64,000 nt of DNA, from contig CM060975.1 in NCBI GenBank assembly GCA_030765065.1, positions 168,798,993 through 168,862,992 on the forward strand. Reading direction: 5' to 3'. Under the pieces are notes generated by a model, which had not been told where the DNA came from, did not search any database, and was given only the letters and a program-made list of their open reading frames with translations. Within the stretch, counting starts at the first letter, position 1; the number at the start of each line of letters is the position of its first letter. The DNA is from Deroplatys truncata (Eukaryota > Arthropoda > Insecta > Mantodea > Mantidae). A program made the position numbers and the translations under genes. Below are positions 12,361-23,100 of this stretch, in pieces.

Positions 12361-12559
12361 TTTAAAAAATTAAAAATATGAGTACTAAAATAAACATGTA
12401 AAATATTTCAATTATATTCCACAAAATTAATTTAGCCATTTTTAGTACTAATAAGTATATAATAAGTGATAAAGGGTACTCCACCCCTAAAAATGGGAAT
12501 TCCGCAGAGACTTGACAAAAGATAAGAAACTGGGAAAACATTTGTTTTCCGACAAGTGT

Positions 12560-12715
12560 TTGAAAGAGATGCTTTTTTTTTATAGTGCAAACGAAAAGTG
12601 CAGAGCATGTAATGTTGGATTGGCGGCAAAATGAAGTGATCTTTTAAAACACTCTGAGAGCCAGAAAGCCATGAAGAATCTAAAAACTACTGGCAGCACA
12701 ATAATTTATCAGGTA
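12560..12715 (+). pseudogene. Possible zinc-finger relic of a transposase
   Basis: In the plus frame the sequence reads a CRAC (Cys-x-x-Cys) pair followed, after an in-frame stop, by LLKHSESQKAMKNLK. This resembles the second half of CCHH/BED-like fingers found in hAT-type and related insect transposases (Cys-x-x-Cys...His-x-x-x-x-x-His). The second histidine is replaced. The match is short and the frame broken. Confidence 0.25.
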
Positions 12716-13119
12716 ATTATTAATCAATTTATTTGCATTCTACTAAGAAATGTATAATAATTAGATTTATTTTTACTTATAATTCATAATCAAAGCATAA
12801 ATTTCCGGGAATAAAATAGACCTAAATTACCAACAGCGAGTTTATAATAATTTTTTCTATGACATATTAATGATATAATATAGTATGTTAGTAGCGCAAT
12901 GTAGCGGAATTTTGTTCGATTTGTAGCGAGATTCAATGTTTTTAGTTGACAGCACTGCGACACACCAGCGGAGGCTCAAACGGCTGTCATCTGACAGGGC
13001 CGAGAAGGAGTTCCAAAGCGTTCCATTTTTTCCGCCGCCGACCGACACATAATCCCGAGTCAACCTGTAACATGAAAGAAGGAGATGAAATGAGGGGGAG
13101 AGGAGATCAGTGGTAGATA

Positions 13120-13258
13120 ACACTATCCCAGCATTCGCTTTCCAACCAGGGAATACTATGAAAAAACCTATGGCCAGAGTGGACGGTTACTAGGAGTCAA
13201 AACCGGGACCTCCCGAATGCACAAGTTAACGCCGCGCCACCTCGCTCTTTATGCGGGA
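13120..13258 (-). mobile_element. tRNA-derived SINE fragment
   Basis: Read on the minus strand it has GAGGTGGCGCGGCG, an A-box-like start, then CATTCGGGAGGTCCCGG and GTTTTGACTCC in the B-box position. A body with CCACTCTGGCCATAGG follows. Closely similar blocks occur at 59640-59790 (minus), which places both in one family. Confidence 0.6.
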
Positions 13259-13379
13259 CTCTAACTTTAATGATCAGTTTATAAAGTATATTAAACAGAA
13301 TGAGTGTATGGCGGGATATCAGACGCTCACTGAATGGTCGCACTGCAGAACAATCAGAAGTAACATAATTGACTTCAGG

Positions 13380-14650
13380 CATCATTTCACGGATGAAAAT
13401 AATGATAAGAAAAACACAACAGGAGCATTTGTTTATTGTTTGTTCAGTGATACAAAGGAGTAAAGTATAAGAGTGATGGTTTTGTTGAACATATCCTGCA
13501 TGATTTGTATATTTGTTATTGTGAAGTATTATACTTTTGTAATTTGAATAGCTCCATTTTATTCTTCTTGGGACTGTGTTGTTAAATATACAGAGTGAAC
13601 CATTTAAGTGGAGACTGCACAGAACGTTGCAGAATCTTTAACAAAGGTAGCTTGATATTATGTGGGAAAGTAAATGCCTAGTGGTGTTTTGTTTGAAGGA
13701 CGTTATGATGGTCATTTTAGGGTCAATTTAATTTTTTTTAATGGAACCTACATTTTGTATGTTGTTTTCACATTAGAAAATGGCTTATAAAAAGCTGTTT
13801 ATTTTGGGATGAGGAATAAGAAAACGAAATAAAAAATGTTGGTTCACAATTACGAAACGTAACTTGACCCTCAAATGACCATCTATGGATGGTCCAACCA
13901 ATCATTACCTCTTCGTAAACAGCCATTCAAAATTTTCGTTGTTATTCACGTGTTAAGAACAATTGCAAAGTGCTTTATATAAAATATGATGTTTAATTTT
14001 GTATGAGGAATAAGTAAACAACATAAAAAGGCAGGTTCCCATTAAAAAAACTAAATTTGCTCCAAAATGTCAATCACAAGGTCCTCCAAATAAAACACGA
14101 CTAATAGCATTTATCCCCCATAATACCAAGCAACTTTTATTCAAGAATAAAATAAAGAATTCTTTCTACAAGGCTTAGATTTGGAGATATTGTACAGTCC
14201 CAACTTAAATGGTCCACCCTGTATATCTTGGAAAATCCTACCGTGGTGCAAAGGACACCCTTTTTGCATGAAAGAAGCTTTAGATATAATGCAGGAAACA
14301 GGTTAGTTCTTAAATTAGGATAACATGTACCAACACTGAAAAAACGGAGAAAACAATGAAAAGAAAAATACAACATGAACATTTGTTTCATAACTGTTAT
14401 TTTCTCAGTGATATAAAAGAGTAAAATACAGAAGGTTATTAAACGAATGCTGTTTGATTTGTATATTTATGTTTTTGTGAAGTATTATGCTGTTGTAATT
14501 TGAAATACTCCATTTTATTATTTTCCTGACATGTGCTGGTAAATATATACCTTCAAAAATACTTAACATGGCGTAAAGTACTCTTTTTTGGATGAAAGAA
14601 GCTCTAGATATAATGCGGTTAGTTCTTAAATTAGGATAATATGTACGCAA
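13380..14650. repeat. Diverged tandem duplication (about 300-bp unit), one copy interrupted
   Basis: Sequence at 13390-13590 plus 14222-14340 is repeated at 14345-14650. Shared blocks include GTGAAGTATTATRCT, TTTGTAATTTGAA, CTCCATTTTATT, GATGAAAGAAGCT-like sequence and GGTTAGTTCTTAAATTAGGATAA. The first unit is split by the TIR element at 13588-14225, while the second shows the uninterrupted site. Confidence 0.75.
13588..14225. mobile_element. Non-autonomous DNA transposon (MITE-like), about 640 bp, TA-type target
   Basis: The ends form imperfect inverted repeats of about 30 bases: TATACAGAGTGAACCATTTA on the left, and on the right the reverse complement TATACAGGGTGGACCATTTA. The interior has no coding capacity. 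The paralogous site in the adjacent tandem copy reads GTAAATATATACC without the insert, which fits a TA or TATA target duplication as used by Tc1/mariner-type transposases. Confidence 0.75.
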
Positions 14651-16330
14651 GTTAGAAAGGTAGAATCAGAATGAAAAATTCAATGCCATAGCCGGAATGT
14701 GAAACACGGATCTATTGGTTTCCGTCCAGTTGCTATAACCAAATAAACTACCATAGCAACGTTTCGGCAAGACATTAAAATCCCCAGCTAACTCGTATTA
14801 TTCCCGGTAAACCATAAGGACATCTCAAACTCATATTTGAGATGATATAGCCCAAAGGCTGCTAAAAATTTAAAGATTTGAGCTTCCGGTTCTTCTGAAT
14901 TCTATCACAAACTTTAGGAATTGAAGGCGAGACATGCACCATTTCAAGAGAGAGAAGCACAAACTACAAATGAACATTTTTTTAACCTTATAATAAAACA
15001 TTCAAAGTAAAAAATTTATGTTATTGCGAAAATTACTGAAATGTGTTCTCATAAGATACAGAAATGTAATTCTCCTAGTTATACCAAAACATTTTTAATT
15101 TTTGTATGGATACTTTTGAGATGGAAGACAATAAACTCAAAAGTATCTCTTCTTTCCCACAATGACCGCAGCGGTACGGTATAATCGATAGCGGATCCTT
15201 CAGAGAAACCACCATCCCTGTTTCTCTGTTAACCCGATGTTTAACACTTCAAAGTGTCCGCGGAGAGAACCGACGTGCGTAGCTTTTCGTTAGGTTCTAC
15301 GGTTTAACACGCTCCATTGGACTGGTCTATCAGTTGGGCATTTTCCGCTTCAGTAGTTGAGGTACAGCCTGCAAGAAACTACGGACTTCCAGGTATTTTC
15401 ACTGGAGAAAATTTCACACATAGGGAACAATTTCTTCTCACAGAAGGATAAATGCTGTAAAATGAAGATGTATACATTTAACGTGTTCTAGTCTAGTGAA
15501 ATAAATCAATTCAGATAATGGTGGCTTAACTGGTTGCGATCAGTTCCAACATATTCTAAATCTCTAAATCTCATATACTCTCGCTTTATTCCGTCAATAT
15601 CTGACGGGGCTATTGCTTTCTGTTTTCATTTTTTTACTTTAGTTATGCAGTTTTTATTCTTGGCAATACGAGTTTATAGTCTGTGTGCACACTTTGATAA
15701 TTATTCCAATACTTACGAACAATGTATACACGAAGTGTTCAACTGACCTCATTTCTCTCTGTCTCTGCACGTAATCAAAATACCGGATGCATGCAATTTT
15801 GTAGATACGCAGCTTCGATAAATAGCAGACGAAATGGGGGATAAAAAAGTCAGTTTGTATACCACCTGTAATGAAATCTTAAGAGCTGTAGTTTCAAATC
15901 GCATTCATCCATTCATTCTTAAGTTTTTTGCATATACCAACTCGTCCGGGTGCTTTACAGGCATGCTAAACAGTCCTAAATACCCAGACCCCCTTTTGCC
16001 GAATTTTTATGTGTACGATTACGTAATTAGTTTTGTAGGGATATGACGTCTTATATACTTAATCCTAAATAACTACTGTACTACAATATATTGGGTTCGA
16101 TTTCCACAATCAGTATAAGTCGTGCTTGCAAAGTGAAATCGAATTTCCTTCTCTTTACCAAACATTTTACTTACGAGTGTCTTAAATTAATGGAGCTTGT
16201 ACCATTTTTGACTCTCTGCAATGTGTTGGAGCTGGTAACTGTCGAGTTTGGTCTGCATGAGCGAATATTGTGCCAATTCATACTCCCTTCATCGTCTGTC
16301 GCGCATGGAACTTAGAATATCTTATATGAC
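14651..16330. other. Gene-free stretch
   Basis: Open frames at 15534-15746, 15834-16046 and 16091-16315 (plus) show no recognisable domains or sensible composition. Nothing else was identified. Confidence 0.5.
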
Positions 16331-16620
16331 ATTCTAGCCTTAAAATTCGAGAACGCTCTCTCTAAGAAACAGGGGTCGCCCGCTGGAGGAGTGCGCCGAG
16401 TGTCTACAGCGCAGATGACGTAAAACGATTTGCTGCTTGATCGTCTTGATGCCACAACCACGCATCAAGAGGACGACGGGCACCTCCTGGGAAAAGCAAG
16501 CAAGCCTAGCTTGCAGACATACATCGACAGGAGCGAGACGAGCGCAGAGTTACTTCAGAGGCATGTAGCACCCCCGTCGCGAGGGTAGGCAAAATTCTAC
16601 TTTTGGACCAATATAAATTA
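16331..16620. other. GC-richer block of unknown nature
   Basis: The block contains GGTCGCCCGCTGGAGGAG and repeated GAGCGAGACGAGCGCAG-type sequence. It differs in composition from its surroundings. No coding region, tRNA box or terminal repeat could be shown. Confidence 0.25.
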
Positions 16621-16799
16621 CAATAAAATGGCAGCACAGAATGTAGTAAAGTTTTACGTTATTATTTCCAAAACATCACAAACTTGGACCTAATCATTGA
16701 TTTTCAATTCGTAATTCCTAGCGCATATTTTACGACCTGATGAGGGTTGTACATCTATACTTATTCTTGTTTAACGGATTACCTCCTCCTTGTAGGACT

Positions 16800-17062
16800 T
16801 ACAAAGCAATGCCTTGGGTCAGTAGCCGGTCTGCGTTATAGCATATCTAGGGTTGGTAACCGTCCCAATGCCTGGTATGCCGTGAAGGAAATAAAATGTG
16901 GTGATGAAAGGATGGATAGGAAAATTCGCGGATCAAATTATACCACCCAGCATTCGACTAGCGACCGTGGAAAACCGCGAAAAAACCTTCGGTTAGATTG
17001 GCCGGCCCCGGAGTGTTTCAATCAGACCTCCCGAATGGTTACAGCCTGAGCCATCTTGCTGG
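16800..17062 (-). mobile_element. tRNA-derived SINE
   Basis: The minus strand begins AACCCAGCAAGATGGCTCAG and has CATTCGGGAGGTCTGATTG (a B-box-like segment). Its body (TTTCATCACCACATTTTATT and CATACCAGGCATTGGGACGG) matches the body of the SINE at 17658-18042. Same family, opposite orientation, 200 bases outside the palindromic element. Confidence 0.65.
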
Positions 17063-17236
17063 GTTAAACATATATAGAGCTCTACTAAATAATATCTAGA
17101 GATGGTGCTTAATACGGGAGAAAAGCTCAAAATGCACAAATTACATTCTGAAAGTATAGAAGTATTATTTTATTAAATATAGCTTATATCATTTCATTAG
17201 AATAAATAAATGTGGGTATCAAAACATTTCCGAGTA

Positions 17237-17242
17237 CCTATC
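17237..17242. repeat. Left 6-bp target-site duplication
   Basis: CCTATC immediately precedes the element's first base, AGTAGGG. It is repeated exactly at 38024-38029 after the element's last base. A 6-bp duplication is characteristic of Polinton/Maverick integrases. Confidence 0.9.
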
Positions 17243-17550
17243 AGTAGGGTATAAAGGACAGACCTGGGCCACTTTTTTGCGTTTATATGGGAAAGGATAG
17301 GGAAAACGGGGGTATATGCGGAGGTTCACGGAGGAAAATGCGTTTATATGGCGAAGATAGGGACTACGAGGATCGATGCTAGGCTAGATAGAGGTTGAAG
17401 GAATGAGGATGTGCTTTATATGAGAGATTCGTGGAATACGAGGAGAAGTGTTGGACTAGATAGAGGTTGAGATATGGAATATGCATTTATATGGGAAAGA
17501 TAGGGAAAACGTGAACAGAGGCTAGGATAGACAGATGCTGAAGATTTATC

Positions 17551-18663
17551 ACTAAATCGGTTTATTTTTTTAGTATTAATGTTTGTATTGTCCATAATGT
17601 TTTTAATTATTAGTCCAAATTTGATTAGAATTTTAATATGAACATATTTACAGGAGAAGGCGGCGCCGTGGCCGAGCGGTTAGACCGCTCGCCTCCCATC
17701 TAGGCGGCCCGGGTTCAATCCCAGGGACCTGCATGTGGGATTTGTGGTGGACGAAGCGGCGTCTGGGCGGGTTTTCTCCGGGTTCTCCGGTTTCCCCCGC
17801 CATTCATTCCACCAACTGCTCCATCATCACCTTTCCTTTCATCCATTTCACCAACATTTCGTTTCATCTACTTCCTTCATCCCATACCAGGCATCGGGCT
17901 GATCACCCATCCTGGATGCTCTGTCTGATCCATGAGTGTCTGCTCCTCGACGGGCCTCTGACCCCAGGCACCTGCTTGTAAGTCCTGGGGGGTGTAAGTC
18001 CTACATAAGAGGAGGGTAAACAGATAATGAATGAATGAATGAATTTACAGGAGAGATAGGGGATACGTGGAGAGGTACTAGACTATTCAGGGTTTGAAGG
18101 GTAGAGTATGACTTTTTATATGAAGAGACGAGGAAAACGAGGGTATATGCTAGGTTGAGAGAACCTTCAAGGAGGAAACAATGCGTTTATATGGGAGAGA
18201 TAGGGAAAACGAGGAGAGTTCTGAGGTAAGGCAGGGACTGAAGGAGGGAGAGATATGCTTTATACGACAGAGATAGGGCATGCGAGGGGAGGTGCTAGTG
18301 CAGACACTAAATCGGTTTATTTTTTTAGTATTAATGTTTGTATTGTCCATAATGTTTTTAATTATTAGTCCAAATTTGATTAGAATTTTAATATGAACAT
18401 ATTTACAGGAGAGATAGGGGATACGTGGAGAGGTACTAGACTATTCAGGGTTTGAAGGGTAGAGTATGACTTTTTATATGAAGAGACGAGGAAAACGAGG
18501 GTATATGCTAGGTTGAGAGAACCTTCAAGGAGGAAACAATGCGTTTATATGGGAGAGATAGGGAAAACGAGGAGAGTTCTGAGGTAAGGCAGGGACTGAA
18601 GGAGGGAGAGATATGCTTTATACGACAGAGATAGGGCATGCGAGGGGAGGTGCTAGTGCAGAC
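17551..18663. repeat. Left-arm-only tandem duplication
   Basis: The segment beginning ACTAAATCGG and ending GTGCTAGTGCAGAC occurs at 17551-18305 and again at 18306-18663. The right arm has it once (about 37360-37717). The first copy is longer by 397 bases because it contains a SINE with its target duplication. Both events are absent from the right arm. Confidence 0.85.
17658..18042 (+). mobile_element. tRNA-derived SINE inserted in the left arm
   Basis: The head is tRNA-like: A box GTGGCCGAGCGG, an anticodon-arm-like stretch, and B box GGTTCAATCCC near 17713. The body contains GGTTTTCTCCGGGTTCTCCG and CATACCAGGCATCGGGC, and the element ends in a GAAT simple tail. It is flanked by a 12-base duplication, ATTTACAGGAGA (17646-17657 and 18043-18054). 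The adjacent duplicated copy lacks the insert and shows the empty site. Confidence 0.9.
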
Positions 18664-19529
18664 AGAGGTTAAGGAGTATGGTATACGTTTATATGAGGAA
18701 TATATGGAAAACGTGAACAGAGGCTAGGATAGACAGGTGCTGAAGCAGGGGGAATATGAACATATTTACAGGAGAGATAGGGGATACGTGGAGAGGTACT
18801 AGACTATTCAGGGTTTGAAGGGTAGAGTATGACTTTTTATATGAAGAGACGAGGAAAACGAGGGTATATGCGACAGTTCAAGGAGGAAAATGCGTTTATA
18901 GGGGAGAGATAGGGAATACGAGGGCTGATGCTAGGCTAGTCAGATGCTAAAGGAGGGAGGGATACGCTTTATACGAGAGAGATAGGGAATACAAGGAAAG
19001 ATGTTATACTAAACAGGACTTGAAGGGTAGAATATGGTGTTTTATATGAGCGAGATAGTGAACCGAGGAGAGGTATTAGGCTAGGAGTTTTGAATGATAG
19101 AGTAGGCGTTTATATGCGAGAGATAGGGAATACGAGGGTCGATGCTAGGCTAGACAGGGTTGAAGTAGGGAATGCGTCTTATATGAGAGAGGTAGGGGAA
19201 TATGAGGAGAGGTCCTAGTCTAGACGTGTCGAGGAGCAGAGTATACGTTTATAGGGGAGAAATATGGAAAACGGTAGAGATACAAGGATAAGCAGGGGTT
19301 GAAGGAGGAGGAATGTAGGTTTATACGGTAATATAGGAGTAATTCGATTATAAAACTTTTATCGTCCAACGTTACAACACTTTTATATACTTTTTCTAAA
19401 CCTTACAAACTTTTTATATGTTAAACATTAGCGCGCGAGGCGGCGAGGGACAAACTGAATATCGGTTTACAGTGAAGTATACGTCCTAACCTATGCTCAC
19501 CTTGTATGTTCTACATCTTCTCATTGTCT

Positions 19530-19735
19530 ATTCATTCCTAACAGACGTAACCAACAAACGTAACCACGTAACAAGACGTAACATAACGGTACGACAAGAC
19601 GTCATACTAAGCAACATAAGCACGTAACCACGCAACATCACGTGACATCTCGTAACCAGAAACGTTACACGACGTAACAACACGTAGCAACTATGTAACC
19701 AAGTAACAAAACGTAAGAACAACACGTAACCAATT
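19530..19735 (-). repeat. GTTACG-rich cluster, left arm
   Basis: On the minus strand, GTTACG or near variants (TTACGT, GTAACG) recur about every 10-20 bases through 200 bases. The array lies between the PolB 3' end and the subterminal repeats. The mirror copy is at 36287-36490. The open frame through it is a by-product of the repeat. Confidence 0.7.
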
Positions 19736-19975
19736 CATTGCTAAGGCGATCTAAACTAATTCATCCTTCATAACTTAGACAATAAGTACGAGAACCTAGC
19801 CTAGATTAACCCGGCCAATCCTAAACGTTCCTCTCATCATCCTTTCTAGTCAGGCATCGACTAACCTAATCTGGCTAACCAAAGATAACCTCAACTTTCT
19901 TTTAGGGAAATTGCAATGTTTTATTCAGGTTTTATTATTCGAGAGTTTTAATTGAAAAGTTTACGCCAACATACC

Positions 19976-19981
19976 TTTATT
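19976..19981 (-). terminator. Candidate poly(A) signal of left PolB
   Basis: AATAAA on the minus strand lies about 200 bases past the PolB stop codon and is the mirror of 36040-36045. It is the first canonical hexamer seen downstream of the gene; cleavage there is inferred. Confidence 0.4.
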
Positions 19982-20183
19982 TTAGTTCCTTGTAGATGTC
20001 TCTCCCCTTTTATCTAGGCTTGAGACTAGCACTAGGATTACTCCTAATGGCAGGGTTACCACCTTCCCTTCCATCTTCTTCTTTCTTCATCAGGCGTCAG
20101 CTATCTGCATATACAGCACACAGATAACCTTCTTTTAAGATTGTAGACTCACGAGAAACTCTTTATCTTTAACTTACATTCTT

Positions 20184-23100
20184 TTAAGCACTGTTTGTAA
20201 TGGCGTAATGTCCATATGCATATGTCGTTATCCCATCCTCAGCAATAATTCTTTTATCATCAAACGGAGTCAATGCAATTTTATTCACTTGCACTGTAGC
20301 AAGAGCATGCTTTCGTGATAGGATCAGATTCATAGGTGTTCTGATGATTTCACAGGTTTTAAGACAGTCTGTATAGCTGTCAAACGAAATATGGTGCTTA
20401 ATGGCGCTACGTTTTATACCTTTAATCTTTTTTATCATTGACCCTTGAATATCTAAGGCATACATCTTAGGACGTAGTCCAACAAAGCGTAGGATGATTT
20501 TGCTATTAGCCTCATCTTTAAATTTTCCCAATACCTTCTTGTTCTGGGTAGAGTAACATATATGGTTGACAGGGTAATCAGCTGTATCGAGATGCTCAAG
20601 AAAACGTAGCTTGTCCTGGTACACATCTTCAGTTGTAACACGATGAATGAACGAATCAGTGTCCATATACATAAGCTTCAGGTTTTCAGCTCCATAATAA
20701 GGCAACAAAACGTCGTAATGATAGTTATACATTAATGTGTTGGAGATGTCCAACACACTCATACCAATGTATATAGGCTTGTTGAATACAATCTGACGAG
20801 AGGCCATATGTACAGCAGCTAGATTATCAGCATATATCGTCCTGTCGATAAACGTAGGCTTGGCGATCAGCTTCTCTAGAGTTTTTTCATTGGTCACCAG
20901 TCGTATATCCATACGGTTACGCAGGTTCTCCATAGTTTTTCCAAACATAGCGTTGTTAAAGAGCTTGTAGAGATCCTTCTCGAAATCATTTGCAGCTTGT
21001 TGTCGTAACCTGTTGTTAAATTCCACATACGGTTTTAACCATCGAGACTGTCGGAATTGTAGCACACGATGGATTTTTGTTAACCGTAGCCCATGACTAA
21101 GAGCTTGCTTCAAAGCCATGTAATGTACTACATACTTCTTTCGAGGTCCAAGATGAGGTATCAGTTTCTTTGTAGATGATTCCAATGGTTTCATACACTC
21201 TGGCAGGAAAGGTAGATCGTTGTGTAGATCGTGAAGTTCTGCAGGATACTCGATGTCGACTTCTAATATGTAGCCGTAAGGATCATCTTCTTGTAGCGTT
21301 TCTAAGCTGATTTCTTCAGGCGACACCCACTGAAATCCACCATAAGGGAGAGCGTGACACATTGCCCACCCATATTGGTTATTAGCGTCGTCATATGTGA
21401 TAAATTGGGTTGGTCTCGACGGATCAAACTTCTCCATATATGTGTTATTAGCCTCTGCATACCGATGGGAAACTTGACATAAACCTCCTCTTATACCAGA
21501 TTCCACCATGAGTAATTGATCATAATCCTGTAACAGTTCCAGCTTAATTCCAGTGTACAGTAACATAGCGTCCCATGTAAGACCTGGAGAGGTAAAATAA
21601 TGTGCAGGATCAACTTTGTGTGTTTTGAGGGTTTGCTCTCTGAACGTCTCAAAGACATCAGCTAGGAGAAGTACATCCGAAGTTAAGTAGAGATCGCTGT
21701 ACTCTCCCAGGTTTCTCACATTAAACAGCTCCCATACATTTTTAGCATGATCGTAGTCAGCATCACTAATTTCTTCTTCATTTAATCTATTGTAGAAGGA
21801 GTCCTTAGGAGGTAAGCAGGTTTCGTTCAGGGCATCCCATGATGTAACAAAATCATATGGAAATACACCCTTACGGGTCATCAACTTCAATTTGTCTTCT
21901 CCAAAGTACTTTAGCGTTTCAGGATACGAGGTTAGATTTTTTACCAACTTATCCAAGCTTGTACTGAGGAATCGGAAGCTATCCACAAATCGAAGCTTTA
22001 TATCTCCTACATACTTGGTGAATGAGATATAGCTTTCTTCGGAGTTAGGAATTACCTCCACACGTTCACTTGTGCAACCCAGCTCCTTAACAATGAAATG
22101 AGAGTCATATCCGCTAAGGTTATGCATGAAGACTGGTACATATTTAGGTGTTTTACAGGCTAAATTACATTCATTATGAAGACTTCCACGATATTCACCG
22201 CTGATGTGATCATGGTCGCGTACTTTATAGTTCTCTTCTGTAAAGGGTTTTCCACACAAGTAGCATGCTGAAGAAGACTCAAAATCCAATTGCTCTTGAT
22301 CCGTAAGTTTCAGAGGCTTAGCAGATTTGTATATGTCCTCAATCATTTTTGCAAGAGATGTCAGGTACAGCATAAACTTCTGAGCAGCATCAGCACCACG
22401 ATACACATAGGGTTGCTTAGGAAGACCAGTTTCGAGATGTTCAACACAAGATGTAGGCTTCACGTAAACACAGAAGCTCATTGGTGTGTGCTCTTGATAA
22501 GGGATTGTATAGGAAGTTTCAGGATTGGGTATACACGTATGGCATGGAGTGAGAATACTCTCAAAATCAGCATAGATGACATAAGGTACTTTCAGCATCC
22601 TCTCAACATTTTTAAACCGTACAATTGCTTTCTCCTTTGTAGGCATAACTACCCTTGCAACACCATGCTGATTACAGATGGTTGCATGTTCTTGTAGTTT
22701 TTCCAGTCCACTTCGTCCATTTCGATTATCAAAATGTGTAAAGCAACGCTTGCAGGTATATATCACTCCATCATGCTTAGTTTTCTGGCGTCGAACGAGC
22801 TTCTCAAAATTCTTTATATACACGTAGTGATGTTTTCCACTACTGTCATTCAATAGTAGCAGGTCGCGATGTTCAGGTAGTTCAATATCAACAACCTTTA
22901 TCGGGTACACTTCATGCTTCTCATCCAACCCGAAAACGTTAATAGATATCTTGTTAAGCTTCTCAAATTTAGGTATTTGAGAAAGTGGAGTAGGGTAAGA
23001 AACACAGCTGAAGTCGTACTTATCTTGAAGTTGTTTGTATTTGCTGACGCGTTGTGGCTTGGTGCTCACGAATTTGGCCAATACAGAGTACATGAAACAT

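Larger units (their letters stand above)
17270..19330 (-). repeat. Subterminal degenerate tandem repeats, left arm
   Basis: Units of roughly 57-75 bases repeat about 18 times. Recurring blocks are GTTTATATGGGAGAGATAGG, GAAAACGAGG, GAGGTGCTAGGCTAGACAG and GTTGAAGGA. The array fills nearly the whole outer 2 kb of the arm up to the terminus. It is interrupted by a 107-base AT-rich insert (17551-17657 and again in the duplicated copy) and by a SINE. Confidence 0.85.

Noticed and set aside
17270-19330. A coding repeat protein in the subterminal array
   Set aside because: No open frame spans several units, and unit length varies without keeping a multiple of three.
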